Shown one piece after another: positions 9,466-16,545 of a DNA stretch of 64,000 nt. Every line of letters begins with the position of its first letter. The stretch's first letter is position 1. Both the position numbers and the translations under genes were made by a program. Below the pieces are notes generated by a model. That model made no database searches. It worked only from the letters and a program-made list of their open reading frames with translations, and was not told where the DNA came from. The stretch comes from DASUPK01 sp963744105 (GTDB lineage Bacteria > Actinomycetota > Thermoleophilia > Solirubrobacterales > 70-9). The stretch spans positions 124,001 through 188,000 of the forward strand of contig CAVUSJ010000002.1 of assembly GCA_963744105.1 (NCBI GenBank), read 5' to 3'.

Positions 9466-9786
9466 TCACTCCACGCGGTCCGAAAGCGCGCCGAGCGGGA
9501 TCACTTCGTCTGGGAAAACCGCGTTGAGCTCCAGCCGACCCCCCAGGGCGCTGACGTAACCGGCGAGTGTGGAGAGGTAGGCATCGTCCGCCCGCTCAAT
9601 CCGTGAGATGTTCTCCTGGGTGACCTCCATAACCTCGGCGAGCTCACGCTGCGTTTTGCCGGAACGCTCGCGCAAGTCGGCGAGGCGGATCGCGTCGTCT
9701 GTGGCGCGGAGATGAGCGTCGATCCGTTCCTTGGCGCCCGGTCGCCGTTCGACCTCTTCGGCGAGTTCGCGAAATCTCCGGGCCAT
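9466..9786 (-). CDS. higA: HigA-like antitoxin, XRE-family helix-turn-helix
   Basis: 106 aa. The C-terminal half carries a clear XRE helix-turn-helix: LRERSGKTQRELAEVM / EVTQENISRIER, about residues 39-66. The N-terminal half is helical and charged. The ATG at 9786 overlaps the higB stop by one base (TGATG). As in HigBA-type modules, the toxin gene comes first and the antitoxin second; the antitoxin neutralises the toxin and represses the operon promoter. Confidence 0.85.
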   Translation of the reverse strand: MARRFRELAEEVERRPGAKERIDAHLRATDDAIRLADLRERSGKTQRELAEVMEVTQENISRIERADDAYLSTLAGYVSALGGRLELNAVFPDEVIPLGALSDRVE

Positions 9787-10136
9787 CAGCTCAACCTTTC
9801 CTTTCGCAGGTCATCCAGATGCCGGTCGTAGATCCGATCGGCGAGAGGTATCGCTCGCTTGTACCAGTCGCTCCACGAGCCACGCTTGTCCCCGCCGAGC
9901 AAGAGGATCGCGACCCGTCGCGGATCGAACGCGAACAGAATCCGAAGGGTTCCGACCCTGATCTCCTTCATGTTCGAATGGCGCGAGCCGACGATCGAAT
10001 CGATCGTGGGGCGGCCGGTGGTGGGACCACTTCGCTCGATCATCCTCACTGTCCCGATGACGCGTTCCTGGGTCTCGGCCGGCAGCCCTCTGAACCAGCG
10101 GCCGAACTCGTCGGTGTACTCGACTTCCCATCGCAC
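9786..10136 (-). CDS. higB: HigB-like toxin (RelE/Gp49 superfamily)
   Basis: 116 aa with the phage Gp49-like/HigB pattern: EYTDEFGRWFRGL at the N-terminus, MKEIRVGTLRILFAFDPRR in the core, and ILLLGGDKRG-W. The last two correspond to the (K/R)E.R.....R.(L/F)(F/Y).....I.LL..F.KK signature. The family cleaves mRNA on translating ribosomes. The GTG start at 10136 is very close to a putative promoter, so the mRNA may be nearly leaderless. It is followed immediately by higA. Confidence 0.85.
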   Translation of the reverse strand: MRWEVEYTDEFGRWFRGLPAETQERVIGTVRMIERSGPTTGRPTIDSIVGSRHSNMKEIRVGTLRILFAFDPRRVAILLLGGDKRGSWSDWYKRAIPLADRIYDRHLDDLRKERLS

Positions 10137-10142
10137 CGTTCA

Positions 10143-10175
10143 TAACACAATCCTTCTAGAAGTCAAGCATTCTGC
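10143..10175 (-). promoter_or_regulatory. Putative higBA promoter with palindromic operator
   Basis: On the minus strand TTGACT (-35-like) is followed by the perfect palindrome CTTCTAGAAG (10153-10162) and an AT-rich TGTTATGAA stretch just before the higB GTG. A palindrome between promoter elements fits HigA autorepression. Position-based inference. Confidence 0.45.
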
Positions 10176-10230
10176 GACAACTGTGGAGCCTGTGTGACGG
10201 ACCAGCGCCAGATGTCGCGACCCGCGCCGG

Positions 10231-10321
10231 TCAGGCGACGCGAGCGGCCTGGCGGGCGGCCTTCACCCTGCCGGTGCGCTCCAGCAGCGCCTTGCGCGGC
10301 CGGATCGACTCCGGCGTGATC
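10231..10321 (-). pseudogene. Isolated 3'-end fragment of typA (copy 1)
   Basis: Encodes only the last 30 or so residues of TypA/BipA, ending VKAARQAARVA and stop. It is about 85 percent identical in DNA to the typA end at 11799-11890. The homology ceases at 10321 just where the cyclase frame begins. It has no start and is surely a displaced gene end. Confidence 0.7.
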
Positions 10322-10323
10322 GG

Positions 10324-11790
10324 TTGACACCGGCCCTCCTGGGATCGCCGCCCGACCCTAACACCGAATGCGGGTCAGTCCGAGCCGTTCGGACCCCGCC
10401 GATTGGGCTCCGGGCGCCGATAGGCGGGGATACGATTCGGCTCAGGATTGCGCTGACCTCTCCTCAGACCCGCTACGCCAAGTCCGGCGACGCCTCGATC
10501 GCCTATCAGGTCGTCGGCGATGGGCCGATCGACCTGGTCCTCGTCCTCGGCTTTTCGACCCACCTCGAGCTCCAGTGGGAGTCCCCTCCGATGGCCCAGT
10601 TCTTCGAGCGGCTCAGCTCGTTCTCGCGCCTGATCCTCTTCGACAAGCGCGGCAACGGGTTGTCCGACCCGGTCACGGAGGTGCCGACCCTCGAGCAGCG
10701 GATCGACGACGTCCGGGCGGTGATGGACGCCGCCGGGTCCGAGCGCGCGGCGCTCTTCGGGGTCTCCGAGGGCGGGCCGATGAGCGTGCTGTTCGCCGCC
10801 ACCCACCCCGAACGGACGTCGGCCCTGGTGCTCCACGGCGCGATGGGGCGCACCACCGAGGCGCCCGACTACCCCTGGGCCTCTCCCGCGGAGGCGCTTC
10901 GCGAGTCGGCCGCCGAGTTCATCGCCCCCTACTGGGGGCAGGACGCGGAGGGGATGGTCGAGCTCTTCGCTCCGAGCTTCGCAGGCAGTCCCGAGGCCGT
11001 CGAGTTCACTGCCCGTATGGAGCGCTCCTCCGCGAGTCCGGCGATGGTCCAGCAGATCTTCGAGATGTTCCTCGACATCGATGTCCGAGAGATCCTGCCG
11101 ACGATTCACGTCCCGACGCTGGTCATCCACCGGCACGGAGACCGGGTCGTCTATCGACGCGCCGGCGAGGAGCTCGCCGAGCAGATCCCGGGAGCCCGGT
11201 ACGTGGAGCTGCCGGGGATCGACCATCTGCCCTGGGCGGGCGACGCGGAGGCCGTGGTCGGCGAGATCGAGGAGTTTCTGACCGGCGCGCGATCGGTGGC
11301 CGAGCCCGACCGCGTGCTCGCCACGGTGATGTTCACGGACATCTGCGGCTCGACTGCGCGCGCGGTGGAGCTCGGGGATGCCGCCTGGCGGGAGCTGCTC
11401 GCAGCTCATCAGGACGCGGTGCGGCGGGAGCTGGAGCGGTTCGGCGGACGGGAGGTGAAGAGCCTCGGCGACGGCAGCCTCGCCACCTTCGACGGTCCGG
11501 CACGGGCGATCCGCTGCGGCGGCGCGATCGCCGAGCAGGCCCGCTCGATCGGGCTGGACGTGCGCATCGGCCTGCACGCCGGCGAGGTCGAGGTGATGGA
11601 CGATGACGTCGGCGGCATCGCGGTCCACATCGCGGCGCGCGTCGGAGCCCTGGCCGGGCCGGGGGAGGTGCTCGTCACCAGCACCGTCAAGGATCTCGTC
11701 GCCGGATCCGGGATTCCCTTCGAGGAGCGCGGCGCGCACGAGCTCAAGGGCATCCCCGACGAGTGGCGGCTGTTTGCTGCAGTCCCCTGA
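10324..11790 (+). CDS. Alpha/beta hydrolase fused to class III adenylate/guanylate cyclase
   Basis: Up to 488 aa. The N-terminal hydrolase domain (about residues 45-315) has TRYAKSGDASIAYQ, FDKRGNGLSDP, a nucleophile elbow GVSEGGP, VIHRHGDR and GIDHLPWAG. The C-terminal class III cyclase domain (about 325-488) opens VMFTDICGSTARA (metal Asp) and carries GGREVKSLGDGSLATFDGP and RIGLHAGEVEVMDDDVGGIAVHIAARV. This hydrolase-cyclase fusion is common in Actinobacteria, where a sensed small molecule may control cyclic nucleotide synthesis. The start is uncertain: no ATG/GTG exists before the conserved region near 10465. TTG 10324 is the longest option and CTG 10453 fits homology better. The gene is flanked by two typA end copies. 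Confidence 0.85.
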   Translation: MTPALLGSPPDPNTECGSVRAVRTPPIGLRAPIGGDTIRLRIALTSPQTRYAKSGDASIAYQVVGDGPIDLVLVLGFSTHLELQWESPPMAQFFERLSSFSRLILFDKRGNGLSDPVTEVPTLEQRIDDVRAVMDAAGSERAALFGVSEGGPMSVLFAATHPERTSALVLHGAMGRTTEAPDYPWASPAEALRESAAEFIAPYWGQDAEGMVELFAPSFAGSPEAVEFTARMERSSASPAMVQQIFEMFLDIDVREILPTIHVPTLVIHRHGDRVVYRRAGEELAEQIPGARYVELPGIDHLPWAGDAEAVVGEIEEFLTGARSVAEPDRVLATVMFTDICGSTARAVELGDAAWRELLAAHQDAVRRELERFGGREVKSLGDGSLATFDGPARAIRCGGAIAEQARSIGLDVRIGLHAGEVEVMDDDVGGIAVHIAARVGALAGPGEVLVTSTVKDLVAGSGIPFEERGAHELKGIPDEWRLFAAVP

Positions 11791-11798
11791 GAGGCTGC

Positions 11799-12480
11799 TC
11801 AGCCGACCCGCGCGGCCTGCGCGGGCGGCCTTCACCCGGCCGGTGCGCTCGAGCAGCGCCTTCCGCGGCCGCACCGACTCAGGCGTGATCTCGACGCACT
11901 CGTCCGCGCGGATGAACTCGATCGCCTCCTCCAGGGAGAGCCGCTTGGCCGGGACCAGCCGGATCAGCTGGTCGGCGGAAGCGGCTCGGACGTTGGTCTG
12001 CTGCTTCTCCTTGATCGCGTTTACGTCGAGGTCCTCGGTGCGCGAGTTCTCGCCGACGATCATCCCCTCGTAGACGTCCTCACCGGGCCCGACGAAGAGC
12101 GTGCCCCGCTCCTGCAGGCCGAAGAGCGCGAAGGCGGCGGTCTTCCCCTGTCGATCGGCGACCAGTGAGCCGGTCGGACGCATTCTCAGGTCGCCGGCCC
12201 AGGGCTCCCAGCGGTCGAAGACGTGATGCATCAGGCCGGTGCCACGGGTCTCGGTCAGGAACTCCGTCCGGAAGCCGATCAGCCCTCGCGCCGGCACCAG
12301 GAACTCGAGGCGAACCCAGCCGGTCGAGTGGTTGATCATCTGCTCCATCCGCCCCTTGCGCACCGCGAGCGCCTGGGTGACGACGCCGACGAAGTCCTCG
12401 GGCACGTCGATCGAGAGCAGCTCGACCGGCTCGCAGAGCTTGCCGTCGAGGTTGCTCGGAAGATTATCTTGCTGGACTTC
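11799..12480 (-). pseudogene. typA: 5'-truncated typA/bipA (translation GTPase), copy 2
   Basis: Encodes roughly the last 220 of about 610 residues of TypA/BipA: GKLCEPVELLSIDVPEDFVG, RLEFLVPARGLIGFRTEF, GTGLMHHVF, GKTAAFALFGLQERG and EDVYEGMIVGENSR. The GTPase and domain II parts are absent. Homology stops near 12470, and upstream sequence becomes AT-richer with no start codon in the family position. One extra base near 11817 also disrupts the last codons (copy 1 reads VKAARQAARVA in frame). A functional TypA must be encoded elsewhere, or this locus has been rearranged. Confidence 0.75.
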
Positions 12481-12693
12481 GTTTACCGGGCGGTCTAATG
12501 ACCGTGACGCCTCCGGGCGCCGCTCCATGCCCAGGTAGCGAAGGAGCTGCGAACAACTCACAGCAACGCTCCCCTGACCGTGGGCAGCTTTACCGCGCCC
12601 TGAGACTTCGTGGAGCATCGGGGCGGCGTCAGGGTGTTAGGTAACGACGCGGCACCGTCCTGGCTAAACGACCGGTCGGTCCTTTACTGGCGA

Positions 12694-12762
12694 GGTGAGC
12701 TGACTCGCCAGAATCCTGGTTGTGGTCCAGGTGGTCGCCGGTTCGAGTCCGGTCGCTCACCC
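12694..12762 (+). tRNA. tRNA-His(GTG), degenerate or 3'-half only
   Basis: The anticodon arm CCTGG-TTGTGGT-CCAGG (anticodon GTG at 12722-12724), variable loop TGGTC, T-arm GCCGG-TTCGAGT-CCGGT and acceptor GCTCACC are convincing. Only 14 nt separate the 5' acceptor strand GGTGAGC from the anticodon stem, too short for a normal D-arm. It instead forms part of an inverted repeat CTGGCGAG/CTCGCCAG (12687-12710). It may be a tRNA with a deletion or a tRNA 3' half left by integration. Confidence 0.55.
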
Positions 12763-12825
12763 CTCATAGAAGTCCTGCAAATCGTCAGGTTGGGGCACCG
12801 GGTGGCATCAGGATTTGACGCCCCA

Positions 12826-12847
12826 AGGTGCCATTGAGGTGCCAAAG
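12826..12847. repeat. Two tandem 11-bp units downstream of the tRNA-His
   Basis: AGGTGCCATTG followed directly by AGGTGCCAAAG. Spacing and location just past a tRNA 3' end resemble integrase arm-type sites. A similar 11-bp tandem pair lies at 14748-14769. Confidence 0.45.
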
Positions 12848-13014
12848 TGTTTCGCTAGTGGTGTCAGGCGAGGACCTGAGCCGCTGACGTCGGTGCTCCC
12901 TTCACGCGGGAGCAAGCGTCCGGATGCACGACGAGTCTGCTGCTCCTCCGGACGAGAAGCGGTCGTAGGGGCGAAGAGTTGCGGTCCCAGTCGGCTTTAG
13001 CTTGACTTCGGCAC

Positions 13015-13785
13015 TTGGAAAACGCTGAACAGCCCGGGCGGAAGCTAGCTCAGATCACCGTCGATGAGGTTCACTCGGCGTTTGAGGACTTTCGTGCGCT
13101 CATCGATTGGCACGTGCCACAAGGCTTCTATGGCGGAGAACCAATATGGAGGGCGATCGGCTTGGCCTTGGTAACTCGCATGGCGGACATCGTCGACTCC
13201 CTGGATCGACTCCTCCCCAGTGAGCGACAATCTGAGCCGCTCGTCCTCGTCCGAGTGCTCTATGAACACGTCGTCACCTTTTGTTGGTTGGCAGTTGACC
13301 CCGACCCGCGAATAGGCGATTGGTTCGATGCCGCACGTGTTGAGCGCCGGAAACTTCACAACGAAGCCAAAGAGCTGTGGGGAGTCGAACTAATGACCGA
13401 GGCGGAGGCCGCAGCGGCGGCGGAACTCGAAGCGATTCCCCGAATCGCCCAGCGCGCGCGTGAGGTCGACGATCATTGGAGCCAGCGCATCCGTGGGTTT
13501 CGAGGGTCTAATGAGATGCTGAGCCTAAGGGGCCTGTACACCCTCGTATACCGACATGCGAGTGGGACTACTCACGCCGACGCGGAGTCGCTTGGGGTTT
13601 GTCTGGACCCGGCCAAGCCTCCTTGGCGGGTCACTCATGAGAAGAGCGACAACGTTTTCTACTCGGCGCTAGCCGTGCCCATCGTGAGCCACGCCTTGCT
13701 TGTTTCCCACGAAGAATTCGGATGGCCGCCTGCTGACGACGTCCGTGAGATCAACGACGGACTTCTTCGCGATCAAGGTGGGTAG
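13015..13785 (+). CDS. Hypothetical protein, probably DUF5677 family
   Basis: 256 aa, mainly helical, no membrane span or signal peptide. Features LVRVLYEHVVTFCWLAVDPD and LYTLVYRHASGTTHADAESLG resemble what I remember of DUF5677, a helical family of unknown function often in mobile regions; this match is from memory. The start is TTG 13015; an internal start is possible. Codon use and base composition are less GC-rich than the neighbouring chromosome, consistent with horizontal transfer. It lies between a degenerate tRNA and a second tRNA-like remnant. Confidence 0.65.
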   Translation: MENAEQPGRKLAQITVDEVHSAFEDFRALIDWHVPQGFYGGEPIWRAIGLALVTRMADIVDSLDRLLPSERQSEPLVLVRVLYEHVVTFCWLAVDPDPRIGDWFDAARVERRKLHNEAKELWGVELMTEAEAAAAAELEAIPRIAQRAREVDDHWSQRIRGFRGSNEMLSLRGLYTLVYRHASGTTHADAESLGVCLDPAKPPWRVTHEKSDNVFYSALAVPIVSHALLVSHEEFGWPPADDVREINDGLLRDQGG

Positions 13786-13878
13786 GCCCCGAACGACCAA
13801 TCCTGCTCATCTTCCAAACAAGCACCCACTAGCACCTCGGCGGGTGTGGCGTCGCGAAGCGTGACGCCGGAGTTCGTC

Positions 13879-14499
13879 TCAAGCACCACCCCAGTTGCCA
13901 ACACGGTGCCGAGCCGCTGCAAGCCCCTCCAGACTCGCCTCCACCACTTGCGCCGGCTTGCGATGCATGTGATCCGTGAATTCTTTGAGCTTGATGGCGT
14001 TGGGGCGCGTATCGGTTTCCGGGTCGGGAGCTCTAGCGGCTTCCTGCTCCCTCATCTTGCGCCGATGGTTATTGAATCCAGCCGCATAGTCAGAAAGCAG
14101 CGCCGGATACGCCTCGATGAACAGCTCACGGATCTCTTGGTCGAAGACTTCAGCCTTTTCCCACCGCTCAGGGGGTGCGTCGAACGAGATGGACACTGTG
14201 CCGTCCGCTGCCTGCTTGGGTTCGATCGGCTCGGACAGCTCGGACGCGAGCTTGATGCCGGCGCGATGCAAGTCGTCAATCCTGCGAGGGAGCGCCTGTG
14301 CCTTTTCTTGCGCAGCTGTGCGGCCGCGGTGGAAGCTCACGAACGAGGCAACCACGAGCAGGAGGAGCCCGAAGCTGAGCCACATCCAGACCGCGCCCTC
14401 GATAATGCCGACGGCCGTTGAGAGAACTCCCAACGCTCCGGCAACGAACCAGGCGGGACCGCGGAAGAACTGCTTGGCACTCGTCTCCATCGCCGCCAT
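13879..14499 (-). CDS. Membrane-anchored hypothetical protein (206 aa)
   Basis: Two adjacent N-terminal membrane segments (about residues 15-55: WFVAGALGVLSTAVGIIEGA and WMWLSFGLLLLVVASFV), then a cytoplasmic helical domain of about 150 aa with a basic patch (FNNHRRKMREQEAARA). I do not recognise a family. Like the preceding gene it has lower GC and lies in the tRNA-bounded segment, so it is probably accessory cargo. Start ATG 14499 (MAAMETS); ATG 14490 is an alternative. Confidence 0.6.
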   Translation of the reverse strand: MAAMETSAKQFFRGPAWFVAGALGVLSTAVGIIEGAVWMWLSFGLLLLVVASFVSFHRGRTAAQEKAQALPRRIDDLHRAGIKLASELSEPIEPKQAADGTVSISFDAPPERWEKAEVFDQEIRELFIEAYPALLSDYAAGFNNHRRKMREQEAARAPDPETDTRPNAIKLKEFTDHMHRKPAQVVEASLEGLAAARHRVGNWGGA

Positions 14500-14654
14500 C
14501 GCCGTCCATTCTTGCGTTAGCTGGAGGTTGCAGCTGGCCCGAAGCCGGCTTCCATCACCGTGCCGCTTCCCATGCGGAGGAGCACTACGGGAGCTGCTCG
14601 CCGCCCTGCTTCCTTCGCGCGAGAAGGAGCTGCCGTTGGGCTGGGGGCCGAAAG

Positions 14655-14714
14655 GTCGCTAGTGCAAATCCAGTCGCCCCGACTACGCGAAACCCCCGCT
14701 ATTGCGAGGGTTTC
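14655..14714 (+). other. tRNA 3'-end-like remnant plus hairpin (possible att site)
   Basis: AGTGCAAATCCAGTCGCCCCGACTA (14661-14685) looks like a T-arm and acceptor 3' strand, but no anticodon arm or 5' half precedes it. A hairpin follows, GAAACCC (14689-14695) with GGGTTTC (14708-14714). This arrangement is typical of an integration scar at a tRNA end. No integrase gene is present. Confidence 0.45.
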
Positions 14715-14747
14715 TGCGTTCTTCAAGCAGGCCGGCCGAGGCGAATA

Positions 14748-14769
14748 GGGTCCAATTGGGGTCCAATTT
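14748..14769. repeat. Two tandem 11-bp units after the tRNA remnant
   Basis: GGGTCCAATTG then GGGTCCAATTT. Same period and same position relative to a tRNA-like end as the pair at 12826-12847, suggesting recombinase arm sites. Confidence 0.45.
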
Positions 14770-14919
14770 TGCGGAGGAACTACGGCGCAGACGTCGTCCG
14801 GACGGCGCCATGATCGAGTGAGGAGATTTCGGGGAGCACTCACGAGAGGCGAGCAGGCCTGGAAGCTTGATCAGGGAAGGCTTTGATTCGCGGCGCTTTC
14901 CGAAATACGGTTGGCCTGC

Positions 14920-16545
14920 ATGGCCGAGCTTGCTCTAGCACCTGAACGGCCGGAGCCGCTAGCCGAGTGGCTGGAGTCGTCCTTGCAGGACATCGCGGGC
15001 CGGGATCCGCTCGGACTCAACACGATCACGCTGGACCGGGTCCTTCCCCAGCTCGTCCCAGGGATCCTCCAGCTCTCCGAACGCGCGCGCTACTTCTCGA
15101 TCTACCCCTGGATGCTGTGGCAGTTCAAGGAGCGCAGGCGGCCGGCAACACCGGACGAGCTCGATCTCTTCATCCGCCGACGCGAGTTCGAGCTCTGCCT
15201 GGCGATGCACCTGTGTCCGCGGTGCAACGCCGAAGCGGCAATCGGGACGAACAGTGCCTACCCCCTGATCCGAGCCGGAACCGACCCGCAACCACGAGGG
15301 CTCTCGATTCAGAGCTTCAAGGGCGGCTTCGGGCTCTATTACCGCAGCCCGCTGGTCGCCCTCGGGGCGGTGGCGGATGCGGGGATCCCACTTGGCCCGG
15401 ATCAAACGCCAACCCCAATCGAGGTGCTGCTGAAGAGCGATCGGGCGGCGGCGCTGGCGGAGACCTTCCACACCGCGATCGAGGGCACCGAGTACTACAA
15501 GCGCTACGAGCGCGCGGAGGATCCGATCCCTCGAGCGGTACTGGAAGAGCTCGCTGAGAGCGTCTGCCTATGCCGCCTGCCCGAGCACCCGGAGGAACGC
15601 GACGCGATCCGGACGCTCCTCTTCACTCCTGTGAAGCCAGAGGTCGAAGAAGAGTGCGATGCGCGCCGACAGGCATTTGCCCTTTTCCTCTCCCTGCTGG
15701 ACGACGCCGACAGCGTCGTCCACGACAAGGGTGAGTTCTGGCGCGGTCTGATCGAGCGCTTCCGATCCGAGCCAAACGCGAACGACACGTTGGGGCGAAC
15801 CACCGCCGCATGGGCTGCGCTTGCGATGAAGGAGTGCATGCAAGATGCGCTCTGCTCGATATGGACTGACTTCTGCCGCACTGGTGTAGCGCAGCAGGGA
15901 ATCGATGGGTTCTCGCGAGAGGAGCTGCTCGCGATGATCCACGGCCTGTGTGATCGGAATGACCTCGAGATCGGGGAGGCGGAGCTTCAGACCTCGGCAG
16001 CGGAACCAGCTTCCGCTGTGCAGAAGGCCGCTCTGGGGACAGCCAGCGAGATGGACTGGGAGGACGTGCGCGCTTGGGTTGCTGACCAGGACACCGCTGC
16101 CGCCGGCTTGGTCGGCTTGCTGATTTACGCGGACTGGCTTCCTGAGCCCGACCGGGTTCACCCGCTCTGGCGCGCAATCGCAGTTCGTCGCTCCGAGTAT
16201 CAAGACGGACTGCTCGGACTCCTCTCGCTGCTGCGAGGCCGGCTTGAGGCAGAACCGACGTTCGGCGAACTATTGGAGTGGGCAGTGGGCCGATTCGTGA
16301 TCGCGCCACATGAGGCAATTGCCTACTCCAAGCTGCCCAAGGCGACCTTCCGCTTCTACTGGGAGGAGACGGGCCGGATGCGCTTCTTCACCCCCGGGGG
16401 CGGTGGGCTTGATCGCTTCGATCCCTCCGATGACCGTCGAGGAGCGATGGCGTCGCTCAACGAGGACATCGGCTACTGGGAGGACCGAGACGCGCCCCGC
16501 TTGACAACGGATGGCAGAGCCTTCGTCGAGGACGTCTTCGGATGA
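14920..16545 (+). CDS. Hypothetical protein of a candidate PLD-nuclease defence pair (possibly DUF6361-like)
   Basis: 541 aa, soluble. A conserved-looking N-terminal block has LVPGILQLSERARYFSIYPW, which resembles the RARYF...PW motif I associate with DUF6361, followed by an acidic R(R)EFELCLAMH segment, CPRCN, and a central helical region. The C-terminus is acidic. No catalytic motif is visible. The start ATG 14920 is chosen over TTG 14911. Its TGA overlaps the ATG of the PLD-like gene (ATGA), so the two proteins are made together and may form a complex. Family name from memory; function inferred only from the partner. Confidence 0.65.
   Translation: MAELALAPERPEPLAEWLESSLQDIAGRDPLGLNTITLDRVLPQLVPGILQLSERARYFSIYPWMLWQFKERRRPATPDELDLFIRRREFELCLAMHLCPRCNAEAAIGTNSAYPLIRAGTDPQPRGLSIQSFKGGFGLYYRSPLVALGAVADAGIPLGPDQTPTPIEVLLKSDRAAALAETFHTAIEGTEYYKRYERAEDPIPRAVLEELAESVCLCRLPEHPEERDAIRTLLFTPVKPEVEEECDARRQAFALFLSLLDDADSVVHDKGEFWRGLIERFRSEPNANDTLGRTTAAWAALAMKECMQDALCSIWTDFCRTGVAQQGIDGFSREELLAMIHGLCDRNDLEIGEAELQTSAAEPASAVQKAALGTASEMDWEDVRAWVADQDTAAAGLVGLLIYADWLPEPDRVHPLWRAIAVRRSEYQDGLLGLLSLLRGRLEAEPTFGELLEWAVGRFVIAPHEAIAYSKLPKATFRFYWEETGRMRFFTPGGGGLDRFDPSDDRRGAMASLNEDIGYWEDRDAPRLTTDGRAFVEDVFG

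Noticed and set aside
9262..9606. 114-aa plus-strand ORF starting right after operator copy A
   Set aside because: No family resemblance and antisense to higA and the small gene; the ATG position is interesting but the protein looks non-coding.
14517..14843. 108-aa minus-strand ORF containing WICTSDLSAPSP
   Set aside because: This kind of peptide is a well-known false translation of sequence around tRNA ends and att sites.
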